NCBI GenBank assembly: GCA_947247005.1
Contig: OX365956.1
Coordinates: forward strand, 2,301,501 to 2,365,500
Source of the DNA: Spisula solida
Lineage: Eukaryota; Mollusca; Bivalvia; Venerida; Mactridae
DNA: 64,000 bases
Direction of reading: 5' to 3'
Both the position numbers and the translations under genes were made by a program. The notes under the pieces are model-generated. The model worked only from the letters and a program-made list of their open reading frames with translations, did no database searches and was not told the DNA's origin. Positions 50,571-61,412 of this stretch are shown one piece after another. The first letter of the stretch is position 1. Each line of letters begins with the position of its first letter.

Positions 50571-53433
50571 GGGATCTACTAAAACCCGTGACGATACAAA
50601 ATCCGTGACGTTTTAAAATATAAGAAAGGCCTAAAACCCGTGATGGATTAATGTCCCGTGACAAATATGAAAATCGTCACGGGTTTTGAAATTTCCGTGA
50701 CGAAACTTTGTTTTACTTGTACTTCTGTATTTGTTGGGAAACAATATGAAAATCGTCACGGGTTTTATACTTTCCGTGACGAAACGTTGTATTTGTGCTG
50801 AGACATTATCGTCACGGGTTTTATACTTTTTGTGACTAGAATATGACAACATAAACGTAAATTATAATTGATATGTTCCGTGACTATACCGTCACGGGTT
50901 TTGCAAATTCCGTGACGAGATTGTGAGGAACTTGGAAAGTTATAACATAAAACTATTTTTTTATAATAAATGTGTTTTATTAAGAATTAGATTGGTAATC
51001 ATTTATTATTTTATACAACACATTTCCTCTTTCTTTTAACAGTCAGACATTTTTTACAAAACCAGGGTATATCACCGTCTGGCACTTCTGTTTCGACCTA
51101 GCCTGCACAATTTGGATGGTACCAGATTTTGCATTTCGAACAAATTACATATTGTCCGTCTTCTGGCATTTGGCAACTGCAAAATACCTTTAAGTGCGCA
51201 GAATACCTGATCCCATCGATAGACTCTGGCGTTCTTGTTCTTGCCGGAAACAGAGACATCTGGTTGTGCTCAAGACAGTGGATTAGGTGCCCACGCAATA
51301 ATTCGGGGTCGTATTCTTGACTATTAGGGTCAATTCCAAATGCCTCTGACACCGCATTGGCAATAGCGTATAACCCGCAGTCATCACTATTTTTTTGAAA
51401 GCCACAATCCATAAACTTTAGATGAATCTTGTCAATTTTTTTCGGTGGACCATCTCGAAGTAATTTACAAACTACCTGCTGTGTCGAAAAGCTCATGCTT
51501 GTAAAGGCTGAATCATAAATTTTGACCTCTGATGTTGTTTTTAGTTTAATATTCGAAAGGGTAAGCCAATGGGTACCACCTTGATTGGGATCCAATCTGG
51601 TCCGCTCATGGACGTGTCGCCCACTGGAACACCTGGTTCCGTGTCTTCAACAAAAATAGTAAACGATGTCTCGGGTTGTTCAAAATTATTTTCTGTCACG
51701 GATTTTTCAATTTCCGTGACAGAAATTGCTGCTGTCACGGGTTTTTGGAAGTAATTTTCCGTCACGGGTTTTTCGTCGGCTATCACGGGTTTTACAAACC
51801 CATGGTTCGTCGGCTATCACGGGTTTTTCGTCGGCTATCACGGGTTTCTCCGTGTCATTCACCAAATAATCATAGTCGCCAGGTCTTGGGCGTTTGCGGC
51901 CAGCCTTTCTTTTGTTTGCAGCTGTACTATTTTTCAAACTTGTTAAATTTGGATTAATTTTTTGCTTGATGTCCATTCCAAGAGATTTTTTGGCTGCCAA
52001 TAGGTGAAAGCAGTTTTTTAGTAAACAACTGCAACTTTCGGAAAATAGCGTTACTACCCTGGGTTTATCGTCTGCCCCTTTGATAGTAAATGTTCCCAAC
52101 TTGGGAGAAAACACTATTCGTTCGTTATGAATTAACTCGTCTGCTTGGGATAGGTGAATGTCAACCTTAGGAACTTCAGCTAAAGGTGAAACATCTTCTT
52201 GTACAGATTCGGTTGTAAACTGATTTTGCCTTATTGCATTTACTATGTCATCAGGCTGGCAGACTGCAAATTGAACTATGTCGGAGAGCTCTATCTTCGC
52301 TGATATATATTGGGGCTTAAGGTTGTAATTTCCCAACCCAGCACGTCCCCTTGAAATTTCTTTGATGTAATATTGATGCAGACGCAAAAAAGATAAAATT
52401 ACAACATCAAACAGAATGTGCTTAAAGATGAGGGCTGACACGTAGAAATCCCCAAGTTGAAAAGTAGTATCATAACTTAGGCATTGGTCAATTGCATCAA
52501 ATTGCAGTACCTTTTGTAGCTCCTCCATCATCAAGTTGTGACCGCATATGACAAGAAGATTTGGGAATGTGTTAATGACATGCACAAACTGATTGCTTGT
52601 ATCTCGTGCGATGGCGTGAATATTGAAAAGCGAGTCTCTGGAAATTCTCATATCGTTGTTGCATTTATGTCGAAGATTTTGAATTTGTTTTAAGTTTCTT
52701 GGCATGTCTTCTTTCTGTTTCTCTTTTTGGTATACAGCACTCGGGTCATCAGCTTTAGTTTGTTTCAACCATTTGTCCAAAGAGCTGGGCTTTGTTCGTA
52801 CAAAGGCCCTCTATGTATTTTTTGCATTACCGTGTGATAATGCTTGTGAAACTTGGTCATTGCCGATGTACTGGATTAAAAACGGTCCTGTTTTATCCAT
52901 GCCAGGCTCATTTATCCATCGATGACCATCGGCTCGCCAGTCTTGAGCCTTCACTCCTTCACCCTTGAATAAAAATATTTCTCCTCCCGTAGGACGAAAT
53001 GGCAATGAAGATACCGGTTCTGATTCCGAGTATCTTAAATTTTCTAATATCGCTTCGGCTGAGTATTGCATTACATTGTAGATCAAGAAACTATAAATGT
53101 ATTAGGTTAAAGTAAGTCCGACGTCGATTTCTATGTTGCTATGGCGCTAACGTCGCCGTGACGTTTCCGGTGTTTGTTGTTTAAAACCCAAGACGTTCGT
53201 TAATAATTTCCATAAAACCCGTGACAGAACCAGGACAATATGGTAACAATAATAAAAGACCAGTGATAACATTTCATAATATCATTCATAATAGTGAATA
53301 AAATCCGTGACGATACTGTACAAAACCCGTGACGATAACGACAAAACCCGTGACAGCAAGTGAACAAAACCCGTGACAACCCGTGATAATAACGTCACGG
53401 GTATTAAGGTCGTCACGGGTTTTAGTAGATCTG
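50571..53433 (-). mobile_element. MULE-type TIR transposon with 9-bp target duplication
   Basis: The element is flanked by perfect 9-bp direct repeats TATATAAAT (50562-50570 and 53434-53442), the length typical of Mutator-like elements. Ends are GGGATCTACTAAAACCCGTG and its inverse (outermost bases differ). Both terminal regions (50580-50930, 53212-53425) are packed with copies of ACCCGTGACG in both orientations. The single gene inside is on the minus strand. It is 2.86 kb long. Confidence 0.88.
51011..53086 (-). pseudogene. Decayed Mutator-like transposase: MULE core, SWIM finger, Ulp1-like protease, PHD finger
   Basis: Read on the minus strand from 53086, one frame continues through a TAG at 52811-52813 into a long segment ending at 51707. 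It has a MULE DDE start (SYDTTFQLGDFYV) and a SWIM finger (CSCLLKNCFH). A repeat-rich hinge follows, then a C48/Ulp1-like protease with GTHWLTLSN (His), IYDSAF (Asp), DCGFQ (Gln) and NSDDCGLYAIA (Cys), and a PHD finger starting FCSCQMPEDGQ. The PHD finger is broken by a second TAG (51098) but continues in frame to FCKKC and a TAA at 51011. The hinge also needs at least two frame changes (between 51786 and 51541). The distance from the DDE start to SWIM (about 150 residues) is too short for a full MULE core, so an internal deletion is inferred. It is unlikely to be active. Confidence 0.8.
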
Positions 53434-53539
53434 TATATAAATAAGATGCTTAAAACCATTCGTTTGGAAAATATTGTGGCTGAACTTACACTCGTTTCCA
53501 GTCCAATGTCGCGATATTACATGAATTATCAATTTCTAG

Positions 53540-53775
53540 TGTACGGTATACAGTACCGCCAGCGTTTTTGTCCCGCGTTAAAGCGTTTTGCGATCGTTTT
53601 TCGTTCGAGTAACCGTGCAAGCGTTTAACCGAGCAAGCGTGTAGGAATGTATGGTATACTGCGCATGCGTACCGAGCAACCGAGCAGCGAGTGCGCATGC
53701 GTAACGAGCAACCGAGCAGCGAGTGCGCATGCGTACCGAGCAAGCGAGTAGCGAATGCGCATGCGTAACGAGTTT
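53540..53775. repeat. CpG-rich 32-bp repeats with NRF1-like palindromes
   Basis: TGCGCATGCG at 53660, 53692, 53724 and 53756, exactly 32 bp apart, separated by ACGAGCAACCGAGCAGCGAG-type sequence; upstream variants (GTTTTTCGTTCGAG, CCGAGCAAGCG). Translated frames are artefacts. Confidence 0.8.
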
Positions 53776-54609
53776 TTGTGTATTCCTTGTTTACATTAAG
53801 ATGTGTTCGATTCTTTTTCAATCAATTTATTGTATTCAGTATGGTATTTGTATGAAAAGAAGACTCGTAATATCATTGGGTTAATACAACAATTGTTTGC
53901 GATTAAGGGTTCGATGGCTAAATCATTTCACCCTTAAGTTATAAATTAATTACCAATTACCGAAATAATTTTAGCGAACACTCAAAAATCCATTTCCGTA
54001 CCGAAAACAAACAGATGAACAAATATTTTCATTTAGAATACAGACTAATTAAAGTATTGACGAATGTCGGTATGGTTTAATGCATCGGTTTAATATATGA
54101 AATATTTTGTTTTATCGTAATCGAGCTATAATTGGTAGATAATAAGGGTCCCGATATTTATCGCTACTGAATATGATATCGATCGTCGTTGACAGTTTGA
54201 CGTATATGATTTATTTTTATATTTACTTGTATGTGAGATATAACTTACAAGACGAGCGTAAAAATAATATATATGTGCGTTGTTGGTTAACTCTAGTTAA
54301 TTATTTGCTGTAAATGACTGAAGAATGTTTGTATTTGTATCAAGTATTTTTGTTCAAATGCTATCAACATAGTTTTATCAGAAATTATATATAAACACTA
54401 TATAAAGACAGGCCTATTTCATCAGATACTATAGAAGTCATATCATCTGATATGATATGACAGATTGAGTTTTAATATATAGCATCCCGATATTAAAATG
54501 GCAATTCAGCATAGAAGACAGCAATCTTTTCCTTATTTTATACTTCAGTTGATAGTCACTGAGGTGAGAGTTCAGTGAATGTTAGTTAATATGGTATATC
54601 AATCTACAT
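53776..54609. other. AT-rich, nothing recognised
   Basis: No open frames, element ends or repeats noticed. Confidence 0.45.
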
Positions 54610-55490
54610 CTAGTATAAATTTCTGTAATACCTGGGTCGCAAATCACCCCGATGTCTGACTATGTCACCCCGGACGCCGAGCGATGTCCATGACATGTAT
54701 CCAATATTTAAACGATGGCAAGGCATGGTTTATTTTGTGTGCATGCCGGGCCCAGCATGTATTCCCAGACAAAATGTGCCGGACGGGTATATGAGACGAT
54801 GATCATTGATGTTGGGTGGGAAGTTGACCAGATATTGGATATCCGATTGTCATCAACAAATATCTTTGTCGCTAAGCCGCGTCCTGATTTTGCTTGACAA
54901 TTTCCTGATAGCATATATTCCTAAACAAAATGTGCCAGACGGGTATATCGGACGATGATCATTGATGTCGAGGAGAAAGTTGGCCAGATATCGGATATCC
55001 GATTATCATCAAAAATATCTTTGTCGCTGAGCCGCGCCCTGATTTTGCCTGACAATTCCCTGAGGTCTGGTCAGAGTATGGTAACCTTCATGTAATATTA
55101 ACTTCTGTAATACCTAGGTCGCAAATCACCCCAATGTCAGACAATATCATCCCGGACGTCAAACGATGTCCATGTATCCAATGTGTAATACACAAAGCCT
55201 AGGCTTTTGTGTGCACGACGGGCCCAGCAAATATTCTCGGACAAAATGTGCCGGACAGGCATATAAGACGATGATCATGTGATGTTGGTAGAAAGTTGGC
55301 CCAAAATCAGATTATCGACAAATATCTGTCGCGAAGCCGCACACTGATTTTGTCAGACAATTCCTTGGTGTCTGGTCAGATTATGGTATATTTACATGTA
55401 GTTTAAACTTCTGTTATACCTGTATCGCAAATAACCCCGATGTTAGACCACATCACCCCGGACACCGAACAACAATTCCCTGATGTCCAA
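54610..55490 (+). repeat. Diverged long tandem repeats
   Basis: Units start near 54616, 55101 and 55407 (CTTCTGTAATACCTGGGTCG, CGCAAATCACCCCGATGTC), with an internal duplication (ACAAAATGTGCCGGACGGGT, CCGATTGTCATCAACAAATA at about 54770 and 54935). The period is about 480 bp with the inner copy. Confidence 0.75.
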
Positions 55491-55907
55491 TCTGATTAGC
55501 CAAAAGTATATCACAGAGCGATAGGATTAGATCTATATGACTCAGGTAAAGGCTTGATTTGGGTATTTAAATGTTTGTTTATGACGGGTTTCAACATCTG
55601 TATCCCAACTAGTACTAACTTACACTTCAATCTGGGACCAGCAGCTTCGCATGTCCAGTAAAATATTCAATTTTTCATCGAAGGGTATGACCTGCTGCAA
55701 TGGAGAACCAAAACCAGATCACCGCAAACAAATCCAGCACACCAACAACAGCCAGTGCATGTGGGAAAAACCATAACACAATGTTGTTTGCTATTTATTT
55801 TAATATAGTATACCAGCTTTTTTGTATTGTGCGGCTTACAATCTTCTCCAACTGGAAGGCAGTGGATGCCTTATCATTTCATACTTTGCAGTCCCTGCTT
55901 CCTGATT

Positions 55908-56345
55908 ATGGGCATGTTCGTAGCGTCTGTACCGAACATGTGCGGAATGTTCTACTCCGAACAACTTACGAACAAAACGGAACTGTCCTGCACAGTGTGC
56001 CGAATGTTCTACTCCAAACACCTTACGAACAAAACGGAACAGAAAGTAAAATGTTTAAGATGACCAAAATTGTAGTTGCAGCCGTAATATTGGAGAACAA
56101 AATATGCATAATGATATATTTGAATGTGACTGTTTGCCCGCAAAGTCCCATAATTGGAAAATAAATTTAATTTATTCTATTTTATGACACAAGCGACCAT
56201 TGTTCTTGCTGTAATCACGTGACTGTTCTGGCTGCACCACCTCTGTGGCGGGCACAGAAAGAACAAGTTCCGAACAGTGTTCCGGTTTGTTCGTAAGTGT
56301 GTTCCACTGTCCGGAATGTGCGGAACAGCGTTACGAATGCGCCCT
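55908..56345. mobile_element. Inverted-repeat element with GGGC...TTCGTA ends
   Basis: Left GGGCATGTTCGTAGCGTCTG and right CAGCGTTACGAATGCGCCC are imperfect inverses; internal CCGAACA, CTTACGAACAAAACGGAAC and inverse copies recur. It interrupts any reading of the 154-codon frame 55700-56164. Confidence 0.45.
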
Positions 56346-56680
56346 ATGTCAGTTACTGGCAATTGCCAAATATTTGGTGACACTGGCCAGGCACTAGAAA
56401 TTTGAAAATGAGTGGTTGCACTTGTATGGGTTATTCTTGACCGAAATATCTAAAGAATTACTAACATATCAAAAAACAACTAACTGTTCTCAGTTGTTTT
56501 TTATTCAAACACTGGTAACAACATAATTATCATCATTATACAACAATGGATATAAATAATAAACAAATTTACAGATACCCGGTATAAACTTAGTGCAATC
56601 ACTGGACTGATGAACCATACACCAACTACACTGCCTTGACACAGGAACTTTACTTAAAATAAAATTATATGACTATATAA

Positions 56681-57510
56681 CCTATGACCTCTAAGTGTGA
56701 CCTTTGAGCTAGGGACTGAAGTATTGCACATGACACACAGTCTTGATGTGGTGAACATTTGTACCAAGCAATTTCAAAATCCAGTAAGAAATGACAACGT
56801 TACAGAGCAGACGCAACTTGCATGACTATATAAGATTTGCCTCCAAGTGCAATCTGACTAAGTGCTTGATCTTCCTTACCGGTAGATCTGATGACAACGC
56901 AATACGAGTGTGTATTTACAGAAATCGGAATTTCCATTTATAATTCAGCCAATCATATAGCTCGTTACATTGGTACTTTGGTCGTATTAATAAACGGCAA
57001 ATTGCATATAAAACAGTTTTCCTCAACTTTAGTCTGCTTTTTAGGAGTAATCCTCATTTATTCGGCCATTGTAGAATTTGTAGTACTGATAATTTGATGA
57101 AAACGCACTGTTGATTATCAATCGTGAAAGCTCGGCCATTTCCGTTTGTCTCCGGTAAATATTGCAATCCATAAAGACCGAGGTAATCAGAACAAAGGCA
57201 CCCACAATGCATGTGTTTGTGATAGCTACCGTATTTAAAAATAGAATCGACTCGCTGTCAGAATTGTGAAAGCAAGGTGCCGATTGGCTAATGGGAAAGG
57301 TCGCCTGAGGTGACCTTTAATAGGGCGTCGTCAGATTCTCATGTGTAGCAGGTTTGAGGATATGATTTTAATCAGATTGCCTCCAAGTGTGACCTTGACA
57401 TTTGAGCCAGGGACCTGGTTCTTAAGCATGAAAGACTGTCTTGATGTGGTGAACATTTGTAAGAAGCAATTTTAAAATCCAGTAAGAAATGTCATATTCA
57501 GACACATCGT
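56681..57510 (+). repeat. Direct repeats flanking about 550 bp
   Basis: GTCTTGATGTGGTGAACATT and AAATCCAGTAAGAAATG occur at 56740-56800 and 57440-57495 with CCTCCAAGTG nearby. These are copies of a dispersed repeat; nothing coding. Confidence 0.6.
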
Positions 57511-58061
57511 CTTGGTATAGATGTGGACACAATTTTTCTAACAGACCGACAGACCAACCAACCAATATAGTGCCTCCAGTATAAACCCTTCAAACTTTAT
57601 TTTTGGTGGTTACAATAATAACAAGTTTATAACAAGCAAAGCACTGAATGTGATGAGCTCCCCCCACAAGATACTGCTCGACACAGTGATGTGAGCATAG
57701 AGGTCGCATTTATTATGACCTGCAAAACTTGGTCCAAATTATGATCATGTGTACAACTTAGGTTTAATTAAAGGCAATCATTAGCAAAATTGATCTGACC
57801 ATTTTGTTTGACTGTATGCGTAATATAAAACTTGGTACTGATAGGCCATGCAAACTTCTAATCAATAGTAACCATGAAATATCATGGACAAAATTAAAAG
57901 TGGAAAAAAACAAAGTGTAATAACTCCCTTAAAATTTTTCCGACCAACAGCGCTATATATCCACAACTAGACTTGTTACTGATAAGTCATACAACATTTC
58001 ATTGAAATCCAACATATGGTAGCAGAGATATAGCGCGGACAAAATTGTAAACTTGTCTAAA

Positions 58062-59442
58062 CAAGAGGGCCCAAAGGGCCCTAGGTCGCTCACCTGTCGA
58101 ACTTGACCTACAATTTGTTAAGATGATCATTGTGATCAAGTTTTATACAGATTAGGCCAATATGTGACCTCTAGTGACTACACAAGGTTTTATATGATTG
58201 ACCTAATGACCTACTTTTTTACCCCAGATGACCCAATATCAAACTTGACCTAGATTTTGTTGAGATGATCATTGTGACCAAGTTTCGTAAAGATCAAGCC
58301 AAAACTGTGACCTCTAGTGACTACACAAGGTTTTTCTATTATTTGACCTTGTGACCTAGTTTTTTACCCCGGTTGACCCAATATCAAACTTGATCTAGAT
58401 TTTGTTGAGATGATCATTGTGACCGAGTTTCATAAAGATTAAGCCAAAATTGTGACCTCTAGTGACTATGCAAGGTTTTTCTATGATTTGACAATGTGAC
58501 CTAGTTTTTGACCCAAGATGACCCAATATCGAACTTGACCTAGATTTTGTTGTTATGATCATTGTGAACAAGTTTCATAAAGATCAGGTCAAAACTGTGA
58601 CCTCTAGTGACTACACAAGGTTTTTCTATGATTTGACCTTGTGACCTAGTTTTTTACCCCAGATGACCCAATATCGAACTTGACCTACATTTTGTTGTGT
58701 TGATCATTGTGACCAAGTTTCGTAAAGATTATGCTAAAACTGTGACCTCTAGTGACTACACAAGGTTTTTCTATGATTTTACCTTGTGACCTAGTTTTTG
58801 ACCCCTGATGACCAATTATCAAACTTGACCTAGATTTTATTGAGATGATCATTGTGACCGAATTTTGTAAAGATTAGACCAAAAATGTGACCTCTAGTGA
58901 CTACACAAGGTTTTTCTATAATTTGACCTTGGTGACCTAGTTTTTGACCCCGGATGACCCAATATCGAACTTGACCTAGATTTTGTTGAGATGATCATTG
59001 TGACCAAGTTTCATGAAGATTAAGTAAAAAATTTGACCTCTAGTGACTACACAATGTTTTTCTATGATTTGACCTTGTGACCTAGTTTTTGACCCCGGAT
59101 GACCCAATATCGAACTTGACCTAGATTTTGTTGGGATGATCATTGTGACTAAGTTTTATAAATATTAAGTCAAAATTGTCACCTCTAGTGACTACACAAG
59201 GTTTTTCTATAATTTGACCTAGTGACCTAGTTTTTGACCCCAGATGACCCAATATCGAACTTGACCTAGATTTTGTTGAGATGATCATTGTGACCAAGTT
59301 TCATAAAGATTAGGCTAAAATTGTGACCTCTAGTGTCTACATAAGCCAATTGTTGACGGACGGACGGACGGACGGACGGACGACGGACAAAGAGTGATCA
59401 CAAAAGCTCACTCTGTCACTTTGTGACAGGTGAGCTAAAAAC
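58062..59442 (-). mobile_element. Most complete 145-bp-unit element (subfamily B), nine units, minus strand
   Basis: On the minus strand: 5' TTTTTAGCTCACCTGTCACA hairpin (ending 59442), CGTCC(GTCC)n, CAACAATTGGCTTATGTAG, then nine units, then GACAGGTGAGCGACCTAGGG, AGGGCCCTTTGGGCCCT, CTTGTTT at 58062. Plus-strand GACCTCTAGTG starts at 58164, 58308, 58453, 58598, 58743, 58888, 59034, 59179, 59324 give a period of 144-146 bp. Confidence 0.88.
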
Positions 59443-59780
59443 AAAGATTATAACTCAATAAAACTAATCCGACCGATGTGCACAAACAATATGCACAAAT
59501 AGGCACAGTACTCATGAGTCATGCCAAGTTTCATTGAAATCCAACCAATAGATACCGAGAAATAGCACAAACAGAATTTTATAAGTGTAAAACAACAAAG
59601 GACAATAACTCGATGAAAATAATCCGACCGACAAGCGCCAAAGATAGGCACAACCAGGCAAGGTACTGACGAGTCATGCAAAGTTTTGTTTAAATACAAC
59701 CAATGGCTACTGAGATACAGCACGGGCAAAATTGGACGGACCAACCAACGGAACTCAAGCATGACTCCAATATAGCACCT
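59443..59780. repeat. Dispersed repeat (AAAGTTTCATTGAAATCCAAC type)
   Basis: Two diverged units with TCATTGAAATCCAACCAATA and ATAACTCGATGAAAATAATC; relatives at 57895-58060 and, inverted, near 40840-40970, 41340-41455 and 43135-43260. No coding potential. Confidence 0.55.
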
Positions 59781-59864
59781 ATATACTATGTATCTGGGGC
59801 TATATTAATGCAACATTGTCATATGTTCATAACATTTCATTTCAACATAATTATGGTACATATA

Positions 59865-60878
59865 CGAGGGGTGATCCAGAATTATGTGGACTTTTGCTCT
59901 AGAAAGTTTATTTTAGATCAGATCGGTATGAAAGTTACACACAAGCGACTTTTATCTAGTATTGACATAAAACGCAACATATATCTGAAAACAATTATTT
60001 GCATCAACAGTTATACGCTACCATTGCAACACATAAATGCTTTCACGGATCAACACAGATTTTTTCAGTAAAACGTGTTACGTTATTGTTGATTGTTATT
60101 GTATTTCTACATTTAGAAATTCAGAAAAATGGCATCATATTGTCCAATATTGTATCGATAACTGATTGACATTTCAAAGTAAACTTCGGTGTATTCGTCA
60201 TATTATGAATGCATATGTAACTGTTGTCATATCATAATTAACATCAATAGTGACGTCACAAAATTTCATTTACATTCCCTTTACCATGTAATTCTTGGTA
60301 CAGCTATAAAAAACCTCAACGCAGACGAAAGAAATGTTGGAGAAATCAAGTATCAGATATGTTGTATCACAGTCAATCGTTTTTAAATGGCAACGTTTTA
60401 AAGAAGACCTGGGTGATGTGACAGGTCGTGCGGGTAGAGGTAAAAACCAGACGTTGACTGGATTGGTGCTTACGTTGGTCAGAATCAAACATTCGTGACA
60501 TTAGTGGAAAAATATTAACTTGCAGGGCTAGTAATGGTACAGTTAGGTAAATATTGACGGGACGATTATATGTGCATACAATAAGAGCGTAATGGGTTAG
60601 GGAAAATAAAGAACAGTTGATTAAGAGTTTTCAAAAGCATCATGAAATGACACAGGCGTGAAGACGACGTGTACGTCATTTCTGAGCTGTTCCCCGATTC
60701 AAAACCATACCCTCTTACAGACGCTTTATTTACGTTATTTATTATCATATCCACATGAAATTTGGTATACTAGTGCAGTAAGTATCAATATTATATTGTC
60801 CACAGATTTGTTAATGTAAGTATAACGGTTTTTGAATAAGAGAAAAAGTCCACGTTATTCTGGATCACCCCTTGCCTT
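59865..60878. mobile_element. mariner-type MITE, about 1 kb
   Basis: TA + CGAGGGGTGATCCAGAATTA + TGTGGACTTTT on the left; AAAAAGTCCACGTTATTCTG + GATCACCCCTTG on the right. No transposase frame. Confidence 0.72.
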
Positions 60879-61204
60879 GTATAATTATATACTATAGGTT
60901 AAAACTTGTTTTTTGGGAAATTTCAAGATTAAGTTGAGAGGTACATTAACATATGAGTAAAGAAAAACAGGGTACCGGTATGTACAGTTAATATTCGCAA
61001 GATATTGCCAAAACACAAGGATTTATAAAAAAAATTATTTCTCATTACAATAAAAACAATACATTTGAAGTCATCTGCAACAAAATATTTACTCAATTAT
61101 TCTAAAATCAGTCAATAATAATAATACTGAAGGAGGATAAAATCCAATACAGGAACAAAACTGCTTAAATCCAATAAATCAATATGATAAGGAGTTATTT
61201 CAAT

Positions 61205-61380
61205 TGACCAGAACTAGTCCGGCAGAACTTGCAATGGACCGTGCAATGTCTTCTATACAAAATGTTTTTGCATTTTCATATTCTCGGAAAATTTCTCCTG
61301 ACAATACCATAAAATAACCTGGATGATGCCACCTTGTCATCATTGAGCAATTCTCACAATGAAGCCCCGAAGGGGTACAT
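61205..61380 (-). pseudogene. Coding fragment of an unknown protein family (copy 2)
   Basis: Minus-strand frame with HCENCSMMTRWHHPGYFMVL, YENAKTFCIEDIARSI and ASSAGL. Homologous to 7195-7350; see that entry. It has a longer loop (three more codons). Not recognised. Confidence 0.45.
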
Positions 61381-61412
61381 GAACTTTCATGAATTAAGCT
61401 GTATAAGTACAT

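Noticed and set aside
51129..51957. Plus-strand frames at 51129-51320, 51569-51754 and 51676-51957
   Set aside because: Shadows of the minus-strand MULE gene with no independent features.
55700..56164. 154-residue frame
   Set aside because: Its second half is the arm of an inverted-repeat element with an internal duplication; no recognisable domain and no splice evidence.
58062..59442. CRISPR-like array
   Set aside because: Regular 145-bp repeats have no unique spacers, and the genome is eukaryotic; units are contiguous tandem repeats.
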